A stretch of DNA of 64,000 nt from Eriocheir sinensis. Lineage: Eukaryota; Arthropoda; Malacostraca; Decapoda; Varunidae. Shown here piece by piece: positions 1 through 11,459 of the stretch. How positions within the stretch are numbered: position 1 is the first letter of the stretch; each line of letters starts with the position of its first letter. A model generated the notes under the pieces. That model was not told the DNA's origin, ran no database searches, and worked only from the letters and a program-made list of their open reading frames with translations. The translations under genes were made by a program, and so were the position numbers. Location of the stretch: assembly GCF_024679095.1 (NCBI RefSeq), contig NW_026111616.1:145001-209000 (forward strand). Reading direction: 5' to 3'.

Positions 1-55
1 GGAGCGAAGGGAAAATGTGCGTTTAATTCCATGTTCACTTAGGCCAGTCACGTAA

Positions 56-97
56 CCCCCCCCCCCCCCCCCGGCCCTCGTGTGTGTGTGTGTGTGT
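56..97. repeat. Poly-C followed by (GT)n
   Basis: A run of 17 C (56-72), a short GC-rich spacer and then a (TG)n run to 97. Confidence 0.9.
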
Positions 98-290
98 CAG
101 GAGCGTGGTTTTATTGGTATTACTGTTGCATGAGAGAAGGTTTCCAGTCTAAAAGTATTGGTCGTTTCGTAATAATTGTGCTCGGTTTATATATATTTTT
201 TTCCTAATGCATATTGTAGACTCTGTTATAATATAGTTAATGCTGAGAGCTCATTCTACCTTCACATTAACTTGGTAATATCCTCTTCCT

Positions 291-301
291 CTCTCTCTCT
301 C

Positions 302-377
<76 letters not shown>
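291..377. repeat. (CT)n microsatellite
   Basis: Near-perfect CT dinucleotide array of about 87 bp with one CTTC interruption near its start. Confidence 0.95.
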
Positions 378-380
<3 letters not shown>

Positions 381-684
381 CCATCCCTTCCCTTCACTTC
401 CCTTTGCTTTCCCTTCCTTTCTTCATCCTCCTTCCTCCTTTTCTTCCACCTCCTTCTTCCCCCCTTCTCCTGCTCCTCCTCCTCCTTTCATTCATCACGT
501 CATCCCCTTTCCATTCATAAAATTCCTTCCTTCTTCCTTCTTTTTCTTCATTCCATTCTTGCTCTAAGATTAAATCAGATGTATATCAATAGAACCTCTC
601 CTAATGAGATTCCCGGGTGCATTATCTGGGGAGATTGAACACTATTATCGATTGAGAATACATTTTGGAACTTTTTTCTTTACT

Positions 685-687
<3 letters not shown>

Positions 688-758
<71 letters not shown>
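688..758. repeat. (TC)n microsatellite
   Basis: Uninterrupted TC array of about 71 bp. Confidence 0.95.
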
Positions 759-760
<2 letters not shown>

Positions 761-1499
761 GCTATGCATCATTAATAAAGCTTCTAAATTTTTCTTCGGT
801 CTCACCCTCAACCTTTCCTCACTGTTTTTTTTTTCTTTCGTCCCTTACTCCTACTTTTTTTTTTTTTTTTACTTCCCCTTGATTTTTTTTTTCCTCTTTT
901 GCTGTTCACTTCCGCCATGTGACCCTCTCCTCTTTATATTCTTCTCTCTTTCTCATTAATGTTCTCTTTTTCCTTTATTTTTCTTCCAAACTCCGTCCCA
1001 TTGATCCTTTTTTTTCTTTCCAGTTTTCTTTTTTTCCCTTTTACAGATCTTTCTACTATATTTTTTCCTCTACCCACTCTACCTCTTTCATAGCCAGTTT
1101 CCCTCCTTTATTTCCCTCCCTCTCCCTGCCTTTTCTCTATATATGCTTACCTGATTTTCCTATTCTCCCTTTTCTCTTTCACTATAACCTTTAATTACAT
1201 GCCCTGACACTTCACATCTCCCTGCTGACATTATTCATCCCAACGCACATATCCCATCCTTTGCGTTCCTCCTTCCCATTAATTTCCTTCCCTTATGTAA
1301 CTCTTCCTTTTCATTGATCCTCCATTGTGTAACTTGAATCTTCTCTCCGTTTCACTCCATGTCTCTGTATGCCTTTTCTGTTTTATCCCTCATGTCGCAT
1401 CCTTCTTTTGATCAATGTCCTTTCCTTCCCTTCCCTTACCTTTATCCTATCCATTCGCGCCTCATTGTATCCTATATCTTTACTGTTTTACTGGATTTC

Positions 1500-1760
1500 A
1501 CTGTTTACATTCGCCATTTCAACTCACATAGTTTATTTTCGTACTTTTCATCGATTTTCTTTCCTTCCCTTCCTTCCCTTTCTTATCCTTTCCATTCATT
1601 CCTCAGTACAACCTTCATATTCACTCATAGTTCCTGTTTTACTGTTTACATTCCCCATTTCCACTCGCATATCCTTTCTGTTCCTCCTTCCTATCCATTT
1701 CCTTTCCTTCTTCTTTCCCTCACCTATCTCCTTTCCATTTATCCCTCAGTGTAACCTCCA
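1500..1760. repeat. Two-copy imperfect tandem duplication, ~151 bp
   Basis: A unit beginning ACTGTTTACATTC and ending near TCCCTCAGTGTAACC occurs at about 1500 and again at about 1651. It lies in a pyrimidine-rich background and is clearly diverged. Confidence 0.6.
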
Positions 1761-2024
1761 TCCTCTTCCTTCTTTCACTACATCTATATCGACATTCCCC
1801 ATTCCTTCTACCCTCTCTTCTTCCACCCTATTAATCCTTCTTTATCCAGTTCCCTTTCATTTACCCTACTCTCTCCCCTTCGCCATTGCCTCCCTTACTA
1901 TATCCACAATGTTCACTCCCTCTCTGCGTTCCATTTCCAGTCCACAAACCCTTCCCTTCACCCCCTATCTCCCTTTCTCCCTCTCCTCAGTTACTTTACC
2001 TCACTCTCCTTCGTCTCCTTAACC

Positions 2025-2260
2025 CTTCATTTCCTACCCTTACCGTTCCTGACTCTCTCTCTCCTTGTCTCACCCTTCTTTCCCTTCCCTTCCCCTACCT
2101 ACAGTTCCTGGCTCTTCCTCTCCCTGCCTCTATCACACTTCCTTCCCTTTCCTTCCCCTACTTACTGTACCCGACTCTCCCTTCCCCTGTCTCACTCACC
2201 CTTCTTTCCCTTCCCTTCACTTACCTACCGTATACCTGACTCTTCTCCCTGTCTCCTCTC
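2025..2260. repeat. C/T-rich minisatellite, ~64 bp unit, about 4 copies
   Basis: Successive blocks share ACCCTTCTTTCCCTTCCCTT, then CCTAC, then CTGACTCT or CTGGCTCT, then CCCTGTCTC. The spacing is about 60-66 bp. Confidence 0.6.
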
Positions 2261-2671
2261 CCTTCCTTCCATACTGTTCCCTTATCGTACTCTTCTCCCC
2301 TTTCCTCATTATCTTTCACTGTATCTTCCATCTCATCTCCCTCTCTGCAATTCCCATTCGAAAACAACACGATAGCCTTCCCTCTCATCCTTTGCTCCTC
2401 CCCTCCCTCCCTCCCTCCTCTGCTCATTCCGTCCCTCCTTCTCCCCTCTAACTCCCCATTCCCAGCCAACGCACACGGCCACGGACAGCGCCTCGCAATT
2501 ACAACCCTCGCCCCCTTCCATCTCAGTAACACTTGTCGTTATTGCCATTGCATTATGCCATTCTACCTGAGCGTACCTGTTACTCACCTACCCTCTTGTG
2601 CCTCCCTCGTTAGCTGCTGGCTGCTACTATGCCTCCCTTCCCTCTTCTCCTCTTCTTCCTCATTCTCCTCC

Positions 2672-3091
2672 TTGTACAGTTCTCTGGTAAGGCCCCACCT
2701 GGAGTACACCGTGCAGTTCTGGTCTCCTAACTACGAAAATGATACCATTATTGAGAACGCAACCTTACGAAGAACGACTCAAGCGACTCACCTTTTCACG
2801 TTGGAAAAGAGACGACTGCGGGGAGACATGATACAAGTCTTCAAGTACCTGAACAATTTCAGCAATGTTGATCACTCCAAACTCTTCACGCTACAATCTA
2901 ACCCGCGAACAAGAAACAATGGTAAAACAATAAAAGTCAAGCGATGTTTCACGGATATCGGCAGGAGCTATTTTTGGAACAGAGTCGTCCGCCACCGGAA
3001 CAACCTTCCTGCAGAAGTGGTTAGTGCGAAAACTATCAACTCCTTTAAAAATCGCATTGACCGTCACTTTGCTGCGTCGGGAGTGAACTAA
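2672..3091 (+). pseudogene. LINE (CR1/L2-like) reverse transcriptase C-terminal relic
   Basis: The translation keeps the hallmark tail of non-LTR retrotransposon reverse transcriptases: SLVRPHLEY, then FTLEKRRLRGDMIQVFK, a FTDIGRSYFWNRVV segment and finally LPAEVVSAKTINSFKNRIDRH before a TAA at 3089-3091. This tail follows the polymerase core and is not catalytic. Between LEY...WSP and TLEKRRLRGD about 20 residues seem to be missing compared with the usual spacing (family knowledge), so it is deleted as well as 5'-truncated. The frame upstream is C/T-rich and unrelated. It is a dead-on-arrival LINE insertion, not a host gene. Confidence 0.85.
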
Positions 3092-3326
3092 ACGTATCCA
3101 CGAGTACATTCAGTAGTGCTTTAATCCTTCCCGCAAGTTACTCCTGTGGCTGACGGACTGATTACATCACTGAAAGCAGGCAGCCTCGCAATGAGCCAAC
3201 AGGCTTTCTGCTGCCTGCCCGTCCATGTTTCCAAGTTTCCTCCTCCTCCTCCTCACCCTCCGCCTCCTCTTCCGCATCACGCTGCTTTCACAGGTGACAG
3301 AATTCACAAGGTTTCAGGATGGAATC

Positions 3327-3329
3327 TGT

Positions 3330-3384
<55 letters not shown>

Positions 3385-3392
3385 TGTGTGTG
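3327..3392. repeat. (GT)n microsatellite
   Basis: GT dinucleotide array with two TATG interruptions. Confidence 0.95.
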
Positions 3393-3455
3393 ACCGTGCG
3401 TTTTCGTGTGTATTTGTCTCTGTCAGTCTGCATTGGTTACCCAATCTGTCTGCCT

Positions 3456-3456
<1 letters not shown>

Positions 3457-3502
<46 letters not shown>

Positions 3503-3538
3503 CTATGGGGGAGGAAGAGAGAGAGAGAGAGAGAGAGA
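3457..3538. repeat. (CT)n and (GA)n facing arms
   Basis: CT array (3457-3500), a 14-bp spacer, then a GA array (3515-3538). The two arms are mutually complementary and could pair as a hairpin. Confidence 0.9.
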
Positions 3539-3648
3539 CCTCCTCCCCGCCCCGCCATCCGTCACGGTAGGGGCGAGGCGGAGGCGAACTGTTGTGGCAA
3601 TTAGCAGGGGCGATAGGCCAATTAGGTGTTTGGGCGAGGTCAGGAAGG

Positions 3649-3690
3649 AGGAGGAGGAGGAGGAGGAGGTGGTGGTGGTGGTGGCGGTGC
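3649..3690. repeat. (GGA)n/(GGT)n trinucleotide repeat
   Basis: GGA units pass directly into GGT units. Confidence 0.85.
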
Positions 3691-3878
3691 GAGGGTGTTG
3701 AGGAAAAAAAATAATAAAAGTGCGATTTGAGGAGATATAAATAACGCGGAGGGTAAGGAGGAAAGGATGATTAGAGCACGACCAGGAAGGAGAAGAGGAA
3801 AAAAAAAAAAGATAAAGAAGGAAAAAAGCAGAAAACGAAAGAGGAAAAAAGCTGAAAACGAAGGAGAAGAAAAAAGAA

Positions 3879-3905
3879 AAATGATGATGATGATGATGAT
3901 GATGG
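3879..3905. repeat. (ATG)n trinucleotide repeat
   Basis: Eight or so perfect ATG/GAT units. Confidence 0.85.
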
Positions 3906-4065
3906 GTTAGAAAGAAGGGTATGGAAGACGAGAAAGTAATGGTGGAGAAAGAAAGGCAAGAATGGTGTTGATTACAGACGGAAAGAAAAAAAAAAGTGTG
4001 TACACTATCTGTGAAAACGTTGTTGAGGTGATAAGAATAATCTGAACATGACGCTGTATTCGTTA

Positions 4066-4067
<2 letters not shown>

Positions 4068-4141
<74 letters not shown>
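4068..4141. repeat. (CA)n microsatellite
   Basis: Uninterrupted CA array of about 74 bp. Confidence 0.95.
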
Positions 4142-4143
<2 letters not shown>

Positions 4144-4212
4144 TAACATTACCACAACAGCAACGTCAAGCGGAAAGAAAACAACAACAACAACAAAAAA
4201 GCAACATCAGAA

Positions 4213-4260
<48 letters not shown>
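4213..4260. repeat. (TAA)n trinucleotide repeat
   Basis: About 15 perfect TAA/AAT units. Confidence 0.95.
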
Positions 4261-6428
4261 GTGTGTGTCGGTCTTGCCTTCTCAGCCTTGCGTGTGTATG
4301 ATAATCAGGCGAAACTTTCTCTCCCCTCTCTCTCCCCTCCTCCCTCCTTTATCTCCTCTCCCCCCTCTCTCTCCTCTCTCCGTTACATACAGCTCATGAC
4401 ACCCGACCTCTCCCCCTCATGCTCCCTTCCTCTCCCCCGCTACCCGACCCCTCCCCTCATGTTCCCTTCCTCTCCCCCGCTCCTTCCTCCCTCGTTCCCC
4501 TCTCCCTGCCTCTCCCTTCCCTCGCCCTTCGTGTGTCCCCTCATTAACATGGTCCGCCCTTGTCCGACCCTCGACTATTGCCCTTCTTCCCCTTCTTGCT
4601 TCCCTTCTCCCTTTTCACCCTTTTCCTTTCCCTTAGTTTCTGCTTTGGCTATCGATGAATCTTTTTTTTTTTATTTCGTTGTTTTTGCATATTTGTTTTT
4701 TTTTCTCATTTACTCTTCTCAGTTTTCTTTTTTTTTTTGTTTTTTTTTTTTCCTCATTACTTTCTTTTCACCCTGTAATTATGTTCTCTTGTGCCAGGAT
4801 TTTTTTTTTATCAACTTTGCTTTTTTATCGTTCCTTCACTGTAGCCATTCGTTCTTAACCACCACTGCACCACAAACACCACCACCACCACCACCATCAC
4901 CACCACCACTCTGAAAACCCTTTGCCATTACTCTTTCCTTACCTCTCATTTCACTCACCGCTTTCATCCACTCCATTCGCATTGCACTTCATCTTCTTTG
5001 TCCTCTTCTTTTCCTTCTACTCCTTCATTATGATTTTCTTCTTCGTCTTCACTTCATCCTTTTATTTTTTTTTCTCCTTTTCGTTGAGTGCATCTTCTTC
5101 GTCCTCTTCATTTCCTTCTACTCCATCATCTTCATTTTTTTTTCTACTTTTCGTTAAATGCATCTTCTTTGTCCTCTTCTTTTTCTTCTACTCCTCCATC
5201 ATCTTCATTATGTTTTCCTTCTTCATTTTCTTCTTCGTCTTTACTTCATCCTATTATTTTTTTCTCCTTTTCATCTCTTTGTTCTTTTACTTCTCCGTTT
5301 TCATCCCTTCCTCCTTCCAGTCCTCTTCCTCCTCCTTCCTCTAATTAATGATTCTGCTCTTCATATTTTTCATCCCTCCTCTCTTCCTCTTCTCGTTTTC
5401 CCCTCGTGCTCCCCTTTCTTCCCCTTTCCTCTTACGGTGTCATCGATTTCCAGCCCGCAGGTAACATTGTGCCAGATTACCCGCGGCCCAATCCTTTCCC
5501 TAGTCGTTACCTGCCTCTTGCTAATTGGCTTTTGTATTTTTTTTCGTTCAGTAATTTTGTTTCTCCTCCGTGTAACCTTTTTCTCTCTAATTATTTTCTT
5601 GCCATCTGATATTTCCTTGTTTTTCATTCTTTTTTCTTTCTCTATTTTCTTGTTTCGTGTTTGTGTATTTTTTGGGGGGGTTGGTTTGGTTTGTTTCATA
5701 TTTCGTCTTTTCGTTTTGTCTTCTCTGTTTTTCTTTCGTTGCTTCTATTTTTTTTTTCTTTGTACATGGCTTGTTTTTATAATCATGTTACGTTTTTATC
5801 TTTTTATTTCTTTACATTGTGATATTTAATTTTCTTGTTAGTCCTCCGTGTTGGTATTTTCTTTTTTGTTTTTCACCTTTCGTCGTATCGTTTTTTTTTT
5901 TTTGTTTATTTCTTTTTATATAATCATGCTTATTTTAATATTTTTTCATGTTTAGTAGTAACTCTTTAATATTCTTATCTGAAACATACAAGATTTTTTT
6001 TCTTTCTTTCATTTTGTTACGTTTTTTTAATTTTTCTGTGTAAATGTCATGTTTTATATAATCATGCCTTTTTTTTTTTTTATCCTTTAGTCTCTTTTTA
6101 TGGTCAACTTCATAATATCTTTTCAACATTGGTCAGAAAAGCTATTTAATATTTCTTATTTTATTTGTCTTTTATTTTATTTTTATATTTCTTGTATAAA
6201 TATCTTGTTTTCTCTTTCTCATATCATTCTTACTTTTTTCCTAGTCTCTGTGTTCAAGGGCAGGTTTATCTTTTATTTGTCGTTTGTTAATTTTATATTT
6301 CTTTTCTCTGTGGAAATATCCTTTTTTTATGATCATGTTATTTTTCCTTCCACGAGTCTCTAAGTGAAAGGGTAACTTCCTTTTATCTCAAACACTAAGC
6401 CATACAAGACACTAATTATTTCATGTTT
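4261..6428. other. T/C-rich region without a recognisable gene
   Basis: Up to about 5400 it is CTTC/TTCC-rich, with a short (CAC)n at 4861-4912 and a loose ~70-80-bp duplication around 5090-5250 (a cATCTTCTTyGTCCTCTTC block). From 5400 to 6428 it is T-rich with many homopolymer T runs. Frames are Phe/Leu/Ser strings. No gene, tRNA or splice pair is supported. Confidence 0.6.
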
Positions 6429-6822
6429 TATCATTGTACCCTCTAAGGCAACTTCTTTATATCTCTTACCTTAGACATACAAGACACTCATTATTTCTTG
6501 TATTATTTAATCATCAAAGGTTTCGCTGGGAATCAAGATCGCGCCGCCTCACACTGCACGCGTCTCGCTCTTTTCCTTCTTTCATCCCGGCGTTCATTTC
6601 CTTATCTCGTCAATTTCTCTTCATCTCCTTCCACCGGCGATTACCTTCCCGGGACGAGGATTGCTTCGTTTTCACCTTGTCCTGATTAGAGGAAGGGTAT
6701 TCATTTTCCTGCCGTCCTTGCATCTCCTTTGTTCCCGCCTTTCCTTTGCTTCATGACTTATTTCGTTTTATCCTCCTTCGTTTCGTCTGTTGACCTAGTT
6801 TGCTCTTGTATTGCTCTTCTTG

Positions 6823-6919
<97 letters not shown>

Positions 6920-7380
6920 ACAGCCAATTTGAATTCACGATTTAATTAACTCGGGTGGTGAATTTGCTCTCAAAGAAGCGAGGCTCCTCATTATACTTTC
7001 CCGCCGGTAATCAAGAAGGCTACTCCGGCCCCTCTCTTGTTTCTTAGTTAACCTTTTGTGTGTGTGTCTGGCCCTCACCTGCCTCCCTGCATTTGTCTGG
7101 CTTTGCTTCCTCAATCCCTCACTCTGTATGTCTGTATGTATGTCTGTTTCTCTTTATATGTCAACCTATTTATATTTATCTGTCTATATATCTATCTATC
7201 GTTGTGAACTTTGGTAATCCCTTGTCCTACATTTCTCTCTTTATGCTTTCTTTTTTAATGAAAATTTATTAACACTTCTGTTGTAATTGTTAACGTTGGT
7301 AGATATATACTGTTGCAACATATCTCGTTTGTTGTTAAGTGTTTGTATGCTCGTCCACGCGTGGTTCTGAAGTTTTTGAA
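6429..7380. other. Mixed-composition region, no gene recognised
   Basis: Balanced-composition DNA interrupted by a long CT array. Short frames at 6434-6685 and 7060-7272 show no family signature. Short TCTG/TATG-type repeats occur at 7120-7200. Confidence 0.5.
6827..6917. repeat. (CT)n microsatellite
   Basis: Uninterrupted CT array of about 91 bp. Confidence 0.95.
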
Positions 7381-7384
7381 CGGA

Positions 7385-7770
7385 AATGAACGAATGAAAA
7401 TGAGAAACTTAGACATTGAATATATAAGAAATACAGAATAACTCACTGCTTTATTACTGAACTCAAACTAGAACATTAGCACTTGTAGTCATCATCTGTA
7501 TAACAAAACGGCAGCGATCCACCGGCACCTCATTTTTACAGCAATTACCATGAAGAGAATGAGTGAGAAACGTGAGCAATGAATATATAAAGAATTACAA
7601 TATTTCTCCGCACTTCAGTATTATTTTTACAGTAAGGGAAGCAGCTCAAGGGCAAAAAAATAAAATAAAACCCCGCTAATCACTGCCCCTATACTGCTCT
7701 CTAACAATGATATTAGCACTTAGTCATCAACCATATAACAGACAAACAGCAATTCACCAGCACATTATTT
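7385..7770. repeat. Two-copy imperfect tandem duplication
   Basis: Copy 1 (about 7385-7553) and copy 2 (about 7555-7770) share GAATGAAAATGAGAAAC..., a TTGAATATATAAG-like motif, an ATTAGCACTTgTAGTCATCA motif and a CACCGGCACcTcATTTT-like motif. Copy 2 is longer because it contains the insertion at 7630-7696. Confidence 0.6.
7630..7696. mobile_element. Short MITE-like insertion in one copy of a duplication
   Basis: A 67-bp block is present in the second copy of the surrounding duplication and absent from the first. It starts CAGTAAGGGAAGCAGCTC, and its reverse complement starts CAGTATAGGGGCAGTG, so the ends resemble short terminal inverted repeats. The middle is A-rich. I infer a small non-autonomous DNA transposon; no target duplication could be fixed. 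Confidence 0.4.
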
Positions 7771-7900
7771 TCAGCCACTAACATGATCATTAATCCACTA
7801 ATTCAACCAATCGTCCACTCACTCCACCCACGCATCCTGGAACACTATACTCGCAATCACTCCTGGTGCTCATAATGGTGTTAATTTTTACTCACCCTGT

Positions 7901-8021
7901 TAATCTGTGTTAGTGGTGGTGGGTGTGGCGTTGGTGGTGGTTGTGGTGGTGGTGGTGGTCAGTGGTGGGGAGGAGGAGGAGGATAGGATAAGACAGGCAG
8001 AGAGAGAGAGAGAGAGAGACT
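7901..8021. repeat. (GGT)n/(GGA)n and (GA)n microsatellites
   Basis: Degenerate GGT units, then GGA units, then a short perfect (GA)n at about 7999-8020. Confidence 0.85.
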
Positions 8022-8116
8022 GGCTCACATCCTTCATCTCTTTTTAATTACGTTATTATTTTAACTTGTCTCGTTTATTCAGCTTTCCCTTCACGCACCT
8101 GACAGTAAGCTCTTTC

Positions 8117-8345
8117 TCATCCTTTCTCCTCCTCCTCCCCGTGCTCTTCCTCATCTTCCGGCTTCTCCTCCTCCTCCTCGTCTTGCTCATCTTTCTCCTC
8201 CTCCTCCCCGTGCTCTTCCTCATCTTCTTCCGGCTTCTCCTCCTCCTCCTCGTCATGCTCATCTTTCTCCTCCTCCTCCTCGTGCTCTTCTTTCTCATCT
8301 TCTTCCAGTTTCTCCGCCTTCTTTTCCTCTTCTCTTTCTTGATCT
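8117..8345. repeat. ~66-70-bp minisatellite, about 3 copies, acid-coding on minus
   Basis: A block CTCCTCCTCCTCCCCGTGCT, then CTTCCTCATCTTC, then CGGCTTCTCCTC, recurs at about 8127, 8195 and 8264. On the minus strand it reads as Glu/Asp-rich EEEHGEEEEKDEQDEEEEEK repeats. No flanking coding structure or homology supports a protein, so I treat it as minisatellite DNA. Confidence 0.7.
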
Positions 8346-8403
8346 CGTCTTCCTCCTCCTTCCCCACCTTTTTCATCTATATTTACTTTTCTCATCTTCT
8401 GTT

Positions 8404-8920
8404 GCTGAAAAAAAAAAAAACTTCCTCATTTTCAAGCTTGGTTTTCTTTACATCCTCCTCTTTTATCTCCTCCTCTTCCTGGCACTCTTTCCCCTTCCCT
8501 CCCCCCCATTTTCTTTACTATTTTCTTTCCTCATTTTATATTCCTTAAAAAATAAAAACACGTCCTCATTTTCAAGCTTGTCCTACTTTACTTCCTCTTC
8601 TTTTATCTCTTCCTCCTCCTCCTCCTCCTCCTTCCTCCTCTATCTGCCACTCTCCTCCCTCCCTCCTCCGTTTTCTTCTCTTCCTTTTTTCATCTGCTGA
8701 TCCTGAAAAAAACGCACGTCCTCATTTTCAAGCTTACCCTTCTTTACTTACTCCTCTTTTATCTCCTCCTCCTCCTCTTCCCTCCACTCTCCTCCCTCCC
8801 CCCTCTTCCCTCCCCCCTCCCCTCTCTTTTCTATTTACTTTCCTCATCCTCTGATCCTGGAAAAAACACGCGTCCTCATTTTCAAGCTTGTCCTTCTTTA
8901 CCTCCTCCTCCTCCTCCTCC
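8404..8920. repeat. Four-copy imperfect tandem repeat, ~140-160 bp
   Basis: The core CGTCCTCATTTTCAAGCTTG (first copy CTTCCTCATT...) occurs at about 8424, 8563, 8718 and 8873. Each copy is preceded by an A-run after CTGA/CTGG and followed by TTCTTTACcTCCTCCTC. Spacings are about 140, 155 and 155 bp. Confidence 0.8.
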
Positions 8921-9009
8921 CCTGCACTTGGACAAACGGTCCCAACGCATGGCCAGGCCTGACGTGGTCACTGCACGCGTAATTGTTCGTCAAAATTACC
9001 TTGCGATTT

Positions 9010-9955
9010 GCCATCCAGGGAGCGAGGGAGGAAGGAAGGATGGATGGATGGATGGATGGAAGGAAGGAAGGAAGGAAGGAAGGAAGGAAGAAAGGAAGGA
9101 AGGAAGAAAGGACGGAAGGAAGAAAGGACGGAAGGAAGAAAGGACGGAAGGAAGAAAGGACGGAAGGAAGAAAGGACGGAAGGAAGAAAGGACGGAAGGA
9201 AGAAAGGACGGAAGAAAGAAAGGACGGAAGAAAGAAAGGACGGAAGAAAGAAAGGACGGAAGAAAGAAAGGACGGAAGAAAGAAAGGACGGAAGAAAGAA
9301 AGGACGGAAGAAAGAAAGGACGGAAGAAAGGAAGGAAGAAAAAAGGAATGAAGGTAGGACGGAAGGAAGGAAGGACGGAAGAAAGAAAGGACGGAAGAAA
9401 GGAAGGAAGAAAAAAGGAATGAAGGTAGGACGGAAGGAAGGAAGGACGGAAGAAAGAAAGGACGGAAGAAAGGAAGGAAGAAAAAAGGAATGAAGGTAGG
9501 ACGGAAGGAAGGAAGGACGGAAGAAAGGAAGGAAGGACGGAAGAAAGGAAGGAAGGACGGAAGAAAGGAAGGAAGGACGGAAGAAAGGAAGGAAGAAAAA
9601 AGGAATGAAGGTAGGACGGAAGGAAGGAAGGACGGAAGGAAGGAAGGACGGAAGGAAGAAAGGACGGAAGGAAGAAAGGACGGAAGGAAGAAAGGACGGA
9701 AGGAAGAAAGGACGGAAGGAAGAAAGGACGGAAGGAAGAAAGGACGGAAGGAAGAAAGAATGGAAGGAAGAAAGAATGGAAGGAAGAAAGAATGGAAGGA
9801 AGAAAGAATGGAAGGAAGAAAGAATGGAAGGAAGAAAGAATGGAAGGAAGAAAGAATGGAAGGAAGAAAGAATGGAAGGAAGAAAGGAAGGAAGGAAGAA
9901 AGGAAGGAAGGAAGAAAGGAAGGAAGGAAGAAAGGAAGAATGGTTGAAAGAATGA
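9010..9955. repeat. Homopurine GGAA/GAAAGGAC minisatellite
   Basis: The plus strand is almost all purine. Sub-blocks are (GGAAGGAAGAAAGGAC)n, (GGAAGAAAGAAAGGAC)n, a higher-order unit with AAAAAAGGAATGAAGGTAGG repeated about four times (near 9340, 9410, 9480 and 9597), and (GGAAGGAAGAAAGAAT)n at 9740-9880. The basic period is 16 bp. All frames are open on both strands (Gly-Arg-Lys on plus; Phe-Leu-Pro-Ser on minus), a composition artefact and not coding evidence. Confidence 0.95.
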
Positions 9956-10863
9956 AAGAAAGATTGAAAGAGAAAAAAAAGGAAAAAGCAAAAGTGAAAG
10001 AAAAAAGGAAAGAAAAAGAGAAAAAACGACAGTAAGAGAGAAAGAAGAATAGGAAAAAAAAGAAAAAAAAGAAAGGAAGAAAGGAATGAGGGAAAGAAAA
10101 AAAGAAGGAAGGGAATGGTATCGAGGGGATGTCTGAGCATAATTGGAAGGAGGAAGGCGAGCAGATGAAACAAAGGGAGAAAGAATAGTCGAACTTTGCA
10201 GAAGAAAGTTGAAACCCAAGGGAGAAGGAGGAGGAGGAGGAGAAGGTGGAAAAGACGAACAAAGACAGGTAACAAGAGAACAGGAGAAGGAGCCGGAAGA
10301 GGACAAGAAAATTCAAAACAAACAATGAAGAAAAAGAGGAGGAGGAGGAAGATGAGGAAGAGCAGGAGGAGGTATGGAGGCATCGCGTGAGTAAACAAGG
10401 TGGAAGTTGATGAGGTGGAGGGCCATGAGGTAGTGGAGGAAGGTGGCAGGTAACGAGGGCGGGAATAACGAGGTGGAGAGGGGAGGCAAACGGCGGGGAG
10501 GCGGGTGGAGGAGGAGAAAGGAAAGAAGGTGGAGGAGGCGGAAGAGGAAGGAGAAGGAGGAGGAAGAGAAAGATGAGTTAGAATTCATGAAGGCGAAAAA
10601 CTAGGGCAAAGATGAAGAGAAGAGGAAGAGAAGTACAAGAAGAAGAAAAAAGAATGAGAAAGAGGAAGAAAAAATAGAAAGAAAAATATGTAAAGCAAAA
10701 GAAAAAAAACAAGAATAGCAATAGATTGATTTGTAGAAACTTTCAAAAGAGAAGTTTGAGATTGAAAAATAAGAAATGAAATACGAATAATTGAAAGCAG
10801 GAAGAAGAGGAAGAGGAGAGGTTAGAAGGAGGGATATACGCCAAGGTTTAGTGCTTGGTGGGA
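9956..10863. other. Purine-rich degenerate tract
   Basis: A/G-rich sequence continues to about 10860 with GGA-rich patches (10225-10245, 10335-10370, 10500-10570). No gene is supported. Confidence 0.6.
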
Positions 10864-10897
<34 letters not shown>

Positions 10898-10911
10898 TTT
10901 GTGGGATGTAT

Positions 10912-10966
<55 letters not shown>
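10864..10966. repeat. (GA)n and (CT)n facing arms
   Basis: GA array (10864-10890), a 24-bp spacer, then a CT array (10915-10966). The arms are complementary. Confidence 0.95.
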
Positions 10967-10970
<4 letters not shown>

Positions 10971-11129
10971 CTTACCAATTGAACACCACAATCAGTCTGT
11001 TTTTCTTGGCACGACCCTTTACAACCCCCATCCCCCGAACGACCTCCCTCCCTTCCTCAAAATCCCTTCAAAGAAACACCGAAGGAGGTAGTTATGTAAG
11101 CCCTTAAAGGTGGTGGTGGTGATGGAGGA

Positions 11130-11456
11130 GGAATTCTGATGCTTTTTGACCGTAATGAGAAATGTAAAGTTGGGGGCATATGCTATAGCAGCGCGTGGCC
11201 TCGGTGCACATCTCCGTCGCATTGGCCCTTGAGCCTGTGGTGGGAGGGAGCCCATTACCCCGGGAAACAAGGCCAGTGTGACATCTGGGTTACCACTGTT
11301 TACCTTCCCCAGGCTTCCCCAGGTACCCATTTATCGACCAGCCCGTGAGGGAGGATGAACAGCTGGGTGGTCTGCACGCCGATTGCCCGGGCCGGGATTC
11401 GAACCCGGGCCCGCGGAGTAATAGCCAGGCACGCGGACCACTAGACCACGGAGGTA
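11130..11456 (-). mobile_element. tRNA-derived SINE, family A
   Basis: Read on the minus strand, the head resembles a tRNA: an A-box-like TGGTCTAGTGG (11448-11438) and a perfect B box GGTTCGAATCC (11405-11395), the two halves of an internal Pol III promoter. The tRNA-unrelated body runs through GGGTACCTGGGGAAGC and TAACCCAGATG toward about 11130, where CCACCACC trinucleotides may form the tail. It is not a functional tRNA, because the body continues directly without a terminator. Body end and target duplication could not be fixed. Confidence 0.8.
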
Positions 11457-11459
11457 TCC

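Larger units (their letters stand above)
1..2560. other. Pyrimidine-rich non-coding tract
   Basis: Most of this stretch is C+T-rich on the plus strand, made of degenerate TTCC/CTTC runs with embedded microsatellites and short tandem duplications listed separately. Open frames here translate to Ser/Leu/Phe/Pro strings typical of simple sequence. I see no gene, RNA gene or splice-site pair. Confidence 0.7.

Noticed and set aside
8117..8395. Acidic repeat protein on the minus strand
   Set aside because: Pure GAG/GAA low complexity within a minisatellite, flanked by similar non-coding repeats.
8898..10398. Long minus-strand frames of 430-480 codons rich in Phe, Leu, Pro and Ser
   Set aside because: They are translations of the homopurine minisatellite. 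All three frames are open on both strands, and the protein is a 16-bp period artefact.
11380..11456. Functional tRNA gene
   Set aside because: A and B boxes are good, but the sequence continues into a long body without a T-run terminator, as in SINEs. The same applies to 15040-15119, 15785-15858, 16310-16385 and 48767-48835.
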